The position numbers were made by a program, and so were the translations under genes. From contig DMBU01000044.1 of NCBI GenBank assembly GCA_003446015.1, forward strand, positions 35,336 to 99,335: DNA of 64,000 bases, written 5' to 3'. Each line of letters starts with the position of its first letter. Positions within the stretch are counted from its first letter, which is position 1. Below the pieces are notes generated by a model. That model worked only from the letters and a program-made list of their open reading frames with translations. It was not told where the DNA came from and did no database searches. This stretch comes from Bacteroidales bacterium (lineage in GTDB: Bacteria; Bacteroidota; Bacteroidia; Bacteroidales; UBA12077). Of this stretch, positions 26,129-35,005 are shown piece after piece.

Positions 26129-26422
26129 TTAGTATTCTCTTTTTAAAAATTCATTCAGCTCATTATCCAGGTCCTTCAGTTCTTCCAGAGCAGGCGATAT
26201 TTCAAGATTTGAATCAAATTCAATGACTTTTATTACATATTGCAAAGCAGCCATTGCTAAAAAATCTTGTATATCTTTATCGGTGTATCTTTGTTTATAT
26301 TGTAACACCTTTTCATTAATCATCTTTGCTGCCTTACGAATCTTCTCCTCATCTTTCCTGTCTATTTTAAGTGGATAATATCTGTCTGCAACATTAACCC
26401 TTATTGATAATTTATCTTCCAT
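26129..26422 (-). CDS. zapA: Cell division protein ZapA
   Basis: Small FtsZ-bundling protein of 97 residues. The N-terminus SIRVNVADRYYPLKIDRKDEEKIRKAAKMINEKVLQYK is the ZapA domain (beta hairpin then helix), and the C-terminal half is a helix that would form the dimer or tetramer coiled coil. It follows a second small coiled-coil gene after 14 bp and precedes the 6S RNA. Confidence 0.9.
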   Translation of the reverse strand: MEDKLSIRVNVADRYYPLKIDRKDEEKIRKAAKMINEKVLQYKQRYTDKDIQDFLAMAALQYVIKVIEFDSNLEISPALEELKDLDNELNEFLKREY

Positions 26423-26436
26423 TATCTAATCAGATT

Positions 26437-26730
26437 CTATCTATTTAAAAGAGCAATACATTTGTCGATCTCCCGCACAATACTATTAATCTTAATTTTA
26501 GCATCATGACTATCACCAGTTGATGCTAAAAGACTTTTTGCTAATTTAAGCTTATTATATTTATTTTTCAAAAAATCTAATTCAGCTTCTTTATTTTTTA
26601 CTTGTATTTTATATTCTTCTGTTTGTTTCTTTAATTCTGCATTCTCAGCTTTTAAATCATTATACAAAGATAATAACTTTTTAATCTTATCTTTTAAAGT
26701 TGCAGCGATATCTTTTTGTTCAATCTCCAT
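26437..26730 (-). CDS. Small coiled-coil protein next to ZapA
   Basis: Soluble protein of 97 residues, almost all predicted helix. Residues 5-65 show heptads rich in Leu, Glu and Lys (LKDKIKKLLSLYNDLKAENAELKK), and the C-terminal 30 residues (IKINSIVREIDKCIALLN) form another amphipathic helix. Conserved partner of zapA in Bacteroidota (from memory). A ZapB-like or other division-ring role is plausible by analogy of size, coiled coil and position, but no sequence signature proves it. It is the first gene of the zap unit, divergent from the M23 peptidase gene. Confidence 0.75.
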   Translation of the reverse strand: MEIEQKDIAATLKDKIKKLLSLYNDLKAENAELKKQTEEYKIQVKNKEAELDFLKNKYNKLKLAKSLLASTGDSHDAKIKINSIVREIDKCIALLNR

Positions 26731-26879
26731 GTATCTTTATTTAAAAGCAATACAAAATTAATACAGCTTAATTTATTTTAAAAATATTAGTTCCTTATTT
26801 TTATTATAAAACAAATTTAATTTTAGTTTTGTTGTCTTAAAACGCATATTAATTAACCTGTATAAATTTATATAAAATA

Positions 26880-28598
26880 ATGCAATATAAAAAGCTAGGC
26901 TTATTATTTTACACTCTACTATTTGCCTCTCTTGCCCATAGTCAGGAAAAAGCTGAAAATATTTTTTTTGAATCCCCTGTTGACTTTCCTATTTATTTGT
27001 CGGGTAATTTTGGAGAAATACGTTCAACTCATTTTCATGCAGGGATTGATATTAAAACACAAGGCCTTATTGGGAAAAGGATTAGTTCAGTGGATGATGG
27101 ATATATTTCACGGATTAAAGTTTCTGTAAACAGCTATGGAAAAACAATATATATTAGTCACCCAAATGGATATACGACCGTTTATGGTCATTTAAGCAAG
27201 TTCAACTCTAAAATTGAAAAACTGGTAAAAGACATTCAATATCAAAATAATGAGTTTGAGATTAATTATTTCCCCGATCCAAAAGAATTTCCTGTTCAAA
27301 AAGGCGATCTTATTGGATTCTCTGGCAACACCGGAAGTTCAGAAGGCCCACATTTACATTTTGAAGTAAGAGAGACTTCATATCAGATACCAGTTAATCC
27401 GCTGTTTTTTAATTTTAAAATCATTGACAATATTCCTCCCGTATTGTACTCTCTTTTTATTTATCCCATAGATAAATGCAGCAGTATTAATCACAAGAAA
27501 GGATTCCAAGACTTCAAGCTAAAGAAAAATAAAGGTAATTATATTATAAATGATACCAGCGCCTTAATTTTATCAGGCAGTATTGGGTTTGGATTAGAAA
27601 TGAATGATTATTTAAATGGCTCTAATAACAAATGTGGAATATATTCTTTGTCCCTTTTAATAAATGATGATTTAAGATATAATCATACCCTTGATAAGTT
27701 TTCATTTTCTGAGGCAGCTTATGTAAAAAGCCATATCGACTATGCTGAAAAAGCCAGATCTAAGAAAACAATTCAAAAAACCTTTATAGCGCCAAATAAC
27801 AATTTAAGTATATATAAATCTCACCAAAATAGAGGGATTTATAATTTTGATAAAGATACATCATACTCAATTACCTTAATTGCTAAAGATGCGTATGGAA
27901 ATGAGTCAAGGCTTTCTTTTAAAGCTATGGGGCAGACTCTCACCATGTATAATGAAATAATTCAAGATTCGATAAGAGGACAACTTATGAATTGGGAACA
28001 AGAAAATCAATTTGAAAGTGATGAGATAAAAATAGTCATCCCTGAAAAGGCATTGTTTGATTCAATCTATTTTAAATATTCCGTTTCTCAGACTGAATTC
28101 AGAGCATACTCGAATCTTCACCATATCCATAATATTTATACCCCTTTGAATAAAAGTTATTCTATTGCATTAAAAACAATAGACTTGCCAAATGAGTTAT
28201 CAGATAAGGCATTTATTGCAGAATTATCAGAAGAAAAAATTAACTCTATTGATGGTGAAATCATAAATGGTTACATTGTTGCTGAAGCTAAGAATTTTGG
28301 TGACTATGTGGTTTTGATAGATACAACAGCACCAGAAGTTAGTCCTCTGACAAATTTTGAAAATATAAATGATCCTGAAATTAAATTTCTTATTAAAGAT
28401 GATTTATCTGGAATAAAATCTTATAATGGATACATAGATAACAATTGGGCCTTATTTGAATATGATCAAAAAAACGATTTATTATTTTATATCATTGATA
28501 TTGAAAAGATAGAAAAAAATAAAGAACATGAACTCGAATTATTTGTTATTGATAATAAAAATAATGTTTCAACTTATTATACCAGATTTTATTGGTAA
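26880..28598 (+). CDS. Exported M23 family metallopeptidase
   Basis: LytM-type zinc endopeptidase or its inactive activator form, 572 residues, secreted by a signal peptide (1-20, ending AHSQ). The M23 domain lies at residues 30-175: His53 and Asp57 in HFHAGID, then YGHLSKF and HLH (158-160) in GPHLHFEVRE. All zinc ligands appear present, so it is likely active on peptidoglycan cross-links. The region 110-140 is an insert in the domain. The last 390 residues have beta-rich sequence with RDAYGN/KDAYGNES-like motifs resembling Ig-like folds. It starts a plus-strand unit with the M28 peptidase 25 bp downstream. Confidence 0.85.
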   Translation: MQYKKLGLLFYTLLFASLAHSQEKAENIFFESPVDFPIYLSGNFGEIRSTHFHAGIDIKTQGLIGKRISSVDDGYISRIKVSVNSYGKTIYISHPNGYTTVYGHLSKFNSKIEKLVKDIQYQNNEFEINYFPDPKEFPVQKGDLIGFSGNTGSSEGPHLHFEVRETSYQIPVNPLFFNFKIIDNIPPVLYSLFIYPIDKCSSINHKKGFQDFKLKKNKGNYIINDTSALILSGSIGFGLEMNDYLNGSNNKCGIYSLSLLINDDLRYNHTLDKFSFSEAAYVKSHIDYAEKARSKKTIQKTFIAPNNNLSIYKSHQNRGIYNFDKDTSYSITLIAKDAYGNESRLSFKAMGQTLTMYNEIIQDSIRGQLMNWEQENQFESDEIKIVIPEKALFDSIYFKYSVSQTEFRAYSNLHHIHNIYTPLNKSYSIALKTIDLPNELSDKAFIAELSEEKINSIDGEIINGYIVAEAKNFGDYVVLIDTTAPEVSPLTNFENINDPEIKFLIKDDLSGIKSYNGYIDNNWALFEYDQKNDLLFYIIDIEKIEKNKEHELELFVIDNKNNVSTYYTRFYW

Positions 28599-28623
28599 TA
28601 ACTAAATTTTAAAATACAAGCAG

Positions 28624-30396
28624 ATGAAAAACACTACAAGCTTTATTCTTTTGACTTTTTTGTTGAGCATGGTTTATTCTTGTTCAACTTCGCAAGTTCA
28701 ACCAGACATTACAAAACAGGAACTTTACAATCATATAGATTATTTAGCAAGCGATTCGCTTAAAGGAAGATATCCAGGAACTTATGAAGATAAACTCGCT
28801 GCAATGTATATCGCAAACGAGTTAAAAACCAGCGGGATGGAACTTTTATTTGATCAAGGTTTACAGAGCTTTGAAATAACAACTAATTTAAAAACAGGTG
28901 AGAAAAACTCATTTGTAGTTAATGGTCAGGAGTTTAAGGTGAATGTTGATTATGCTCCAATAACTTTTAGTGCAAGCAGTATGGTGGAAGCCGAAGTTGC
29001 TTTTGCCGGATATGGATTTATTATTGAGCAGGGTGATAATTCCTGGAATGATTATTCAGGCATGGATGTCAAAGATAAATGGGTGCTTATTTTGAGAGGT
29101 GAACCAGAAAATACTGAAGAAACATTTCCTTTTTCAATGTATAGTAGTCTAAGATCAAAAGCAATTGCAGCTAAAGATCAGGGTGCTGCAGGAGTTATTT
29201 TTGTTTCTGGCAAACAGTTTGATGAAGAAGATGAACTTGCAACTTTATCAAAACCCGAAGGTGAAATTGAGATCCCGGTTATACAGGTAAAGAGAAAGCT
29301 TGCAAATATTTTATTAAGTAAGAAAGGGAAAACAATTGAAGAAATTGAAAATGATACAACCATTAAGAATATTTCTTTCCCAATGGAAACTGTGCTAAAA
29401 GCAGAAACTGACATTGTTACAGACATTGCAAAAACTTATAATGTTGCTGCTCGATTACTAATCAATCCTGATTACTCATATATTGTTGTTGGAGGGCATT
29501 ATGATCATTTAGGCTATGGTGGTCAAGGTACAGGAACAAGATCTCCCGGAATTCACGAAGTTCATTATGGTGCCGACGACAATGCTTCAGGAGTTACTGC
29601 TATGCTTGAGATTGCTGAAAAACTTGTCACTAAAAAAGATAGCTTAAAAAATAACTTTTTATTTGCAGCCTTTGGAGCAGAAGAAATGGGTTTGATTGGT
29701 TCAAAGTATTTCGTAAACAATTTACCTATCCCTGATAGTTTAATAAAAGCTATGATTAATATTGATATGGTTGGCAGAATGAAAAATGACAGAAGTCTTC
29801 AGATTAGTGGAATCGGAACTTCACTCGAAGGAGAATCTATCCTCGATTCTTTGAATAAAAATTATAACTTTAAATTAGGTTATTCCAGAGAGGGATACGG
29901 TCCATCAGATCATTCATCATTTTATACAAAAGACATCCCTGTATTTTTCTTCTCAACCGGAGCACACATTGATTATCACACTCCTGGCGATAGTATAGGT
30001 AATATTAACTTCCCAGGTCTTTTAGAAGCTACCGAATTTATGTACGATTTTGCATTTAATTTATCATCAGAAAATAAAACGCTAACATTTCAGGAAGCAG
30101 GACCAAAAGTGCCAAATGGTAATATCAGAAATGAAAAGTTTAAAGTTAGCTTAGGTATCATGCCTGATTTTTCAGGAGTTGTAAAAAATGGATTAAGGGC
30201 TGATATAGTTATTCAGGATAAACCTGCCTACAAAGCAGGAATGCTATCAGGAGACATAATTGTTGCAATTGATGGCCTTCCGGTAGGTGACGTTTATGAG
30301 TATATGGAACGATTAGCAAAACTTAAGGCAGGACAGATAATTACTGTCGAAGTTATTCGAGAAGAGAAAAAAGAAATATTAATTGTACAACTATAA
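28624..30396 (+). CDS. M28 family aminopeptidase lipoprotein with PA and PDZ domains
   Basis: Exported zinc aminopeptidase, 590 residues. The signal ends in a lipobox at MVYSC (Cys20). A PA domain (about 125-230) interrupts the N-terminal part; the M28 catalytic domain follows with GGHYDHLG, HYGADDNASG, FGAEEMGLIGS (catalytic Glu pair), INIDMVG and the last His in HIDYHTPGD. A PDZ domain closes the protein (residues 500-585, SGVVKNGLRADIVIQDKPAYKAGM region). The layout equals that of known Bacteroidota periplasmic or surface M28 peptidases. It sits between the M23 gene and a membrane protein gene, 11 bp from the latter, so the three are probably one operon concerned with envelope or peptide turnover. 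Confidence 0.9.
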   Translation: MKNTTSFILLTFLLSMVYSCSTSQVQPDITKQELYNHIDYLASDSLKGRYPGTYEDKLAAMYIANELKTSGMELLFDQGLQSFEITTNLKTGEKNSFVVNGQEFKVNVDYAPITFSASSMVEAEVAFAGYGFIIEQGDNSWNDYSGMDVKDKWVLILRGEPENTEETFPFSMYSSLRSKAIAAKDQGAAGVIFVSGKQFDEEDELATLSKPEGEIEIPVIQVKRKLANILLSKKGKTIEEIENDTTIKNISFPMETVLKAETDIVTDIAKTYNVAARLLINPDYSYIVVGGHYDHLGYGGQGTGTRSPGIHEVHYGADDNASGVTAMLEIAEKLVTKKDSLKNNFLFAAFGAEEMGLIGSKYFVNNLPIPDSLIKAMINIDMVGRMKNDRSLQISGIGTSLEGESILDSLNKNYNFKLGYSREGYGPSDHSSFYTKDIPVFFFSTGAHIDYHTPGDSIGNINFPGLLEATEFMYDFAFNLSSENKTLTFQEAGPKVPNGNIRNEKFKVSLGIMPDFSGVVKNGLRADIVIQDKPAYKAGMLSGDIIVAIDGLPVGDVYEYMERLAKLKAGQIITVEVIREEKKEILIVQL

Positions 30397-30407
30397 ACAC
30401 AATAGAA

Positions 30408-31226
30408 ATGAAAAAAACACTATTCTGGATTTTAGCAGTTATCATAACAGTAGGATCCGCGGTATATCAAAAGAAAACGGGTCCAACATATCCAAAAAGG
30501 CTTGAGATAAACCTTTTGGATAATCAGCTTAAGTTTACATTACCAAGAAGTGGAGTAACTGATCAGGATCTTTTAATACAATTACCCATAACTGACACAG
30601 CTTTTTCTGTAAATGTAAATTACAGACGTTTCCCTCTAAATGAATCGTTTACAGCAATAGAGTTCACTCAGCAAAATAATATGCTTATAGCATATTTGCC
30701 TCAACAAGCACCTGCCGGTAAATTAGAATATTATTTAACGTTCAAACATTCGGGATCAGAAATAATAAATACAGAACATGTTGTTGCACGATTTAAAGGA
30801 GCAGTTCCTGCCTGGGCTCTTATTCCGCATATTCTTTTTATTTTCACTGCGATGTTACTATCAAATCTTGCGGGTTTATTTGCACTTGGTAAAGAAAAGA
30901 AACATGTATTTTATGGGAATCTTACACTAATACTTCTCTTAATTGGAGGAATGATTTTTGGACCAATTGTTCAGTACTACGCATTTGGAGAATTCTGGAC
31001 AGGTGTACCTTTTGGTTGGGATTTAACTGATAATAAGACATTAATAGCAGTTATATTTTGGGTAGTTGCGGTTTTAGCAAATCGTAAAAATCCTAAATAC
31101 AGATATACGTTGATTGCTACAATTGTTCTGCTTCTAATTTTTAGTATACCTCACAGCCTATTCGGATCGGAATTAGATTATTCAAGTGGTGAAGTAACAA
31201 CAGGATTTATTCAACTGTTCTTTTAA
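30408..31226 (+). CDS. Membrane protein of unknown function with exported N-terminal beta domain
   Basis: I do not recognise the family. The 272 residues start with a signal-like helix (3-20), then an exported part of about 110 residues with beta character (LEINLLDNQLKFTLPRSGV to YYLTFKHSG). From residue 135 there are four or five hydrophobic helices (IPHILFIFTAMLL, LTLILLLIGGMIF, LIAVIFWVVAVLA, LIATIVLLLIFSIPHSLFG). Two His-containing helix ends (PHILF, IPHSLFGSE) and the loop FWTGVPFGWDLTDNKT are likely conserved features; heme or metal binding is possible but unproved. Last gene of the M23-M28 unit, closed by a two-way terminator. Confidence 0.65.
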   Translation: MKKTLFWILAVIITVGSAVYQKKTGPTYPKRLEINLLDNQLKFTLPRSGVTDQDLLIQLPITDTAFSVNVNYRRFPLNESFTAIEFTQQNNMLIAYLPQQAPAGKLEYYLTFKHSGSEIINTEHVVARFKGAVPAWALIPHILFIFTAMLLSNLAGLFALGKEKKHVFYGNLTLILLLIGGMIFGPIVQYYAFGEFWTGVPFGWDLTDNKTLIAVIFWVVAVLANRKNPKYRYTLIATIVLLLIFSIPHSLFGSELDYSSGEVTTGFIQLFF

Positions 31227-31234
31227 AATAAAAA

Positions 31235-31256
31235 AAGCAGGACTCTGGTCCTGCTT
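31235..31256. terminator. Two-way terminator between the membrane protein and lipoprotein genes
   Basis: Perfect 9-bp stem AAGCAGGAC/GTCCTGCTT with TCTG loop, with A-run on the left and T-run on the right, between convergent genes. It can end transcription from both sides. Confidence 0.85.
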
Positions 31257-31279
31257 AAATTTTTTTTGTACTTAGTAAC

Positions 31280-31477
31280 CTATTCTGCAGGAGCTTCTTC
31301 AGTTGCTTCCATTTCAGCTTCTTCAGTTGTGTCTGCAACTGCTTCTTCAACTTCTTCTACAGCTTCAACTTCTTCTACAGGAGTTTCTTCTGTTTTTTGA
31401 GCTGCATTGCCACAAGAATAGAATGCAGTAAAACTAACAAGTGCTAAGGCTACTAGTAATAATTGTAATTTTTTCAT
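31280..31477 (-). CDS. Small acidic Glu-rich lipoprotein
   Basis: Protein of 65 residues with a lipoprotein signal (MKKLQLLLVALALVSFTAF, lipobox FYSC, Cys22). The mature part of about 44 residues is almost only Glu, Ala, Val and Thr in VEEVEA/TEEAE-type repeats and is probably disordered, with a net charge near -18. No catalytic function is visible. It has its own promoter-like site (31515-31543) and terminator, so it is a single-gene unit and may be strongly expressed. Such acidic small lipoproteins are common in Bacteroidota but have no known role. Confidence 0.75.
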   Translation of the reverse strand: MKKLQLLLVALALVSFTAFYSCGNAAQKTEETPVEEVEAVEEVEEAVADTTEEAEMEATEEAPAE

Positions 31478-31514
31478 GTTGTGATTTGATTTAATTATAA
31501 TTTAGGATTCTTAA

Positions 31515-31543
31515 CAAAAATAGCAAAATATTTATAAAATCAA
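31515..31543 (-). promoter_or_regulatory. Bacteroidota-type promoter of the acidic lipoprotein gene
   Basis: On the minus strand TTG (31543-31541), an 18-base spacer and TATTTTTG (31522-31515) match the Bacteroidota sigma-ABfr consensus TTG-N18/19-TAnnTTTG. The -7 box lies about 38 bp before the start codon. Confidence 0.5.
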
Positions 31544-31592
31544 TAGGTAATAGTGAGTTTTATTAAATATTTTTTTCAAACTCCTACTCCAA

Positions 31593-33641
31593 TCAATAAC
31601 CTATATGTACTTCAAATCCTGCTTTGAACCATCTTCCGGGCATTTCAATATTACCAATATCAGCATATTTTTTATTAAAAATATTGTTAACCTCAGAGTA
31701 TATTGTTATTAGATTATAATTCCATGAAAGTTTTGCATCAAATAAGCAAAATGGATTAAAATCTTGCTCCCCTATATAATCGTTAATGTTAAAATCATAT
31801 TTTATAAAACTTCCAGCTCTATCCTGATATTTTGCATTCCACGAAAAATTGAATTGATTTGATATTTTATGATTAAAATTAAGAATCAAATTATGTTTTA
31901 AATAATTGAGGGAGTATTTGGTTTCATAATTGTCGGACATTGAGCTTTGATCCAAATAGTTATAATCAATACGAACAAAGTCGATAAGGAAATTATTAAA
32001 CTGAAACCTGCTACTTGCAGATATACCTTTTGTTGTAACATTGGTTAAGTTTTGTGTTTCCCATTTTGAAGAAGGATCAGCTCCCACAGGTTTAACCCAT
32101 GCTATGATACTTTTTGAGTCGCGATAATATAAACTCACATTTGATTTCATAAAATCGTTTTTAAATCTAATTCCGGCTTCGTAACTCCAGGCTTCTTCGG
32201 GTTTTAAATCAGGGTTTCCAATATTACTCGGACCATTATAAAACAAATCGGTAAACGTTGGCAAACGAAGTGATTTATTAACAGTTATGTACGATTTAAT
32301 CTTAGATGTGAAATTGTAGCCAAGATCAATTCCAGGGTACAAGTTAAAATCAAAATCATTTTCGGAAACCCAACTTACCAATAATCCAGCTGAAAAGGCA
32401 AATCTTCCTATGACACTTGAATGTTCCAAAAAGTAATTAGAGATTGTTCTTGAATATTTGTAATTATAAAAACCATCTGGTTCGCCTATCGCTTTTAGAG
32501 TATCATTCATTAAATTTCCTAAAACATTGCTCCAAATATTTTCTGAGCGTAATTCAGCTCCAAATGATGTTATACCAACTACCGTGCTAATCCTTGAATC
32601 TAGTTTTATACCATAAATATCAGTCAAATGATAGTTATGCCCTGTATACCATGATGCCGGTTCGTAACGAAACAGTTCAAACCGATCTTGATGACGTCTA
32701 AAATAAACCTGAGGAATAAGCTTTAACTTCTCTCCAGTTTCAAATTTAAGACTTGAAAATGTTGTTTTAATTTGCTCGTATTGATCGGGATAAGCAGGAG
32801 TATAAAAACTATTCGCTCCAAATGCTTTTGTTGTATATCCAAGTTGAAAATCTATTTTCCCGACATCAGATTTATAACTTGAGTTATAGAATATATTAAA
32901 TTGATCAAAATCAGTATTCTTAACATAACCATTACTTTGTGATTTTGATAAAGCCAAATAATGTCTCGTATTTTTTATTTTATATGCAGTTACCAGGTTT
33001 CCGGAAAACAAACCAAAATCGCCAGCGGTAAATCCTGCTTTAGTATAATTTTTATCTGATTGATTTGTTATAATATTTACAGCTCCGCTAAATGCATTCG
33101 GACCAAAAACTCTGGAGCCAGGGCCTTCAAGAATTTCAATTCGTTCAATTGAATTTAGATCGATGGGAAGGTTTAAACTATGGTGTCCTGTTTGTGGGTC
33201 CGTTATGTTAACACCATTCAGAAGAATTAAATTTTGATCAAAAGATCCACCTCGTATACTTATGTCAGATTGTATTCCATTCGAACCCCGTTGCCTAATA
33301 TCTAAGCCGGAAAAATTTTCGAGTAAGTCGTTTAAATTAGACACAGGCATTAGTTTAATTTCATCATGATCGACAGTAGTTACCAACCTTGATAATTGCG
33401 AATAAATAATTGGTGCTCGTTGCGCACTCACTATTACTTCATCGAGATCAAGATTTTTTGTGATTGTTGTATCTGTTTGACTTAAAACCTGCAATGGAAG
33501 TAATACTATAGAATATGATAAGGAAAGCGATGTTATTTTAACAACTCTACTTAAGGTATTAAATACCGAATAACTTTTTCTATTCCATCTTTTAAAAATT
33601 AAAACAGATTTTTTGAAATTTGTTGTAAATTGATTTTTCAT
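31593..33641 (-). CDS. TonB-dependent outer-membrane receptor (BtuB-like layout)
   Basis: Outer-membrane active transporter of 682 residues. The signal region is unusually long (about 55 residues, ending near VLSQTD). A TonB-box-like stretch (LDLDEVIVSAQR) leads into the plug (residues 75-195, with DLLENFSGLDIRQRG, IRGGSFDQNLILLNG and GPGSRVFGPNAFSGAVNIIT), then a 22-strand barrel ends in the aromatic tail VHIGY. There is no carboxypeptidase-D-like N-terminal domain and no SusD gene nearby, so it is not a SusC-type transporter. Substrate is unknown; no cobalamin riboswitch was seen upstream. It is divergent from the ECF sigma operon, with a 222-bp shared region. Confidence 0.88.
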   Translation of the reverse strand: MKNQFTTNFKKSVLIFKRWNRKSYSVFNTLSRVVKITSLSLSYSIVLLPLQVLSQTDTTITKNLDLDEVIVSAQRAPIIYSQLSRLVTTVDHDEIKLMPVSNLNDLLENFSGLDIRQRGSNGIQSDISIRGGSFDQNLILLNGVNITDPQTGHHSLNLPIDLNSIERIEILEGPGSRVFGPNAFSGAVNIITNQSDKNYTKAGFTAGDFGLFSGNLVTAYKIKNTRHYLALSKSQSNGYVKNTDFDQFNIFYNSSYKSDVGKIDFQLGYTTKAFGANSFYTPAYPDQYEQIKTTFSSLKFETGEKLKLIPQVYFRRHQDRFELFRYEPASWYTGHNYHLTDIYGIKLDSRISTVVGITSFGAELRSENIWSNVLGNLMNDTLKAIGEPDGFYNYKYSRTISNYFLEHSSVIGRFAFSAGLLVSWVSENDFDFNLYPGIDLGYNFTSKIKSYITVNKSLRLPTFTDLFYNGPSNIGNPDLKPEEAWSYEAGIRFKNDFMKSNVSLYYRDSKSIIAWVKPVGADPSSKWETQNLTNVTTKGISASSRFQFNNFLIDFVRIDYNYLDQSSMSDNYETKYSLNYLKHNLILNFNHKISNQFNFSWNAKYQDRAGSFIKYDFNINDYIGEQDFNPFCLFDAKLSWNYNLITIYSEVNNIFNKKYADIGNIEMPGRWFKAGFEVHIGY

Positions 33642-33863
33642 TTAAATTAAATTTAGATTAATAAAGCTGCAAATTTATATAAAATGAATATGATCTTACA
33701 TCTTTTATTTATGAGCATTGATATTACAAAACATACGTACAAATGTTTATTCCTAATATTCTACAGTACTTTTACATTAGGATATACTATTTTATACTTA
33801 TTTTAAAATATAAGATTACACCATGCAACATTAACTTTTTGTTAACGTCTTTTTAATGGAAAT

Positions 33864-34439
33864 ATGAACAAACAGGAAAGCATTTATAAGAATATCCATC
33901 AGGATATTATTGACCGGTGTAGATCGGGTGAGCAAAAAGCACAGTTTCAACTGTATAAGCTCTATTACAAGGCCATGTACAATACCTGCCTGCGTATTGT
34001 AAATGATAGTCTTGAAGCAGAAGACATCATGCAGGAGTCGTTCTTAAAAGCATTTGAAAAAATTCATTTTTATAAAGGTGAAGTAAGTTTTGGTGCATGG
34101 TTAAAAAAAATTGTAATCAATCATTCACTTGATGAACTTAGAAAACGAAAACTGGAGACAAATTCAATTGAAGAATCTGTTTATGAAATTAAAGATGAAG
34201 AGTACCGGGACTCAAGCGAAGAAATCTCTTTACAAATTGAAGAGATTAGAGAAGAAATGAAAAAACTTCCCGATGGTTACAGAATCGTTTTATCGCTTTA
34301 TTTGATTGAAGGTTATGATCACGATGAAATTAGTGAAATACTAAATATAAGTAGCTCAACATCAAGATCACAATTTGCACGAGCAAAAAAGAAATTAATT
34401 GAATGTTTAAAAGAAAAGCAAATAGAAAAAAGGATTTAG
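33864..34439 (+). CDS. ECF-type RNA polymerase sigma factor
   Basis: Sigma-70 family factor of 191 residues. Region 2 (about 30-100) has the DIMQESFLKAFEKIHFYKGEVSFGAWLKKIVINHSLDELRKRK core and region 4 (130-185) the LPDGYRIVLSLYLIEGYDHDEISEILNISSSTSRSQFARAKKKL helix-turn-helix. This is the standard ECF form. It starts a three-gene unit with a membrane protein (2 bp on) that looks like its anti-sigma factor and a DUF4097-like exported protein, so it probably controls its own operon in response to an envelope signal. Confidence 0.9.
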   Translation: MNKQESIYKNIHQDIIDRCRSGEQKAQFQLYKLYYKAMYNTCLRIVNDSLEAEDIMQESFLKAFEKIHFYKGEVSFGAWLKKIVINHSLDELRKRKLETNSIEESVYEIKDEEYRDSSEEISLQIEEIREEMKKLPDGYRIVLSLYLIEGYDHDEISEILNISSSTSRSQFARAKKKLIECLKEKQIEKRI

Positions 34440-34441
34440 AT

Positions 34442-35005
34442 ATGAAAGATTTAGATAAAATAATACAAGAGAATCGTCAGGAGTTTGATATCTGCGAACC
34501 TAACGATGGCCATTTTGAGCGATTTGAGCAAAAACTTAAAACAATCGAAGGGAAGAAAAAAACTTTTACTTTTGGTTACATTTTAAAAGCTGCAGCAGTA
34601 GCCCTTTTGGTAGTATTATCAGGACTTTGGGTTTACGACAATCTTGATTCAAGAACAAATAATGGAATTGCCTTAAGTGAAATATCTCCTGAATATGGAG
34701 AAGTTGAGATGTATTATACACACCTTGTTAATCAAAAATTTGATGAAATAAATCAATGCCAAACTCTGGATAGTACGCAAAAAACAATGCTTACGCATGA
34801 GCTTACCGAAATGGATTCTATTTACGAAACCTTAAAAATGGATCTGACTACAAATCCCTCTGATCAAAGAATTATTAACGCTATGATACAACACTACCAG
34901 CTCAAAGTTGAAGTAATGAGTCAAATATTAAACCAATTGCAACAAGCACAAGATATAAATAAACAAAAACAAAAATCTGAAAACCATGAAAGCACCAATA
35001 TTTAA
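34442..35005 (+). CDS. Probable anti-sigma factor, single-pass membrane protein
   Basis: The ATG at 34442, 2 bp after the sigma gene stop, gives 187 residues (MKDLDKIIQENRQ...); an upstream ATG inside the sigma gene is less likely. A cytoplasmic part of about 40 residues is followed by one membrane segment near 45-62 (ILKAAAVALLVVLSGLWVY) and a periplasmic helical part of about 120 residues. No zinc anti-sigma motif (HxxxCxxC) is present, so the family is uncertain. The role follows from membrane topology and position directly after the sigma gene. Its 3' end overlaps the next gene by 20 bp. Confidence 0.65.
   Translation: MKDLDKIIQENRQEFDICEPNDGHFERFEQKLKTIEGKKKTFTFGYILKAAAVALLVVLSGLWVYDNLDSRTNNGIALSEISPEYGEVEMYYTHLVNQKFDEINQCQTLDSTQKTMLTHELTEMDSIYETLKMDLTTNPSDQRIINAMIQHYQLKVEVMSQILNQLQQAQDINKQKQKSENHESTNI

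Noticed and set aside
33642..33863. Possible cobalamin riboswitch upstream of the BtuB-like receptor.
   Set aside because: No B12-box (GCCACTG-type) or long structured leader is visible in the 222 bp.
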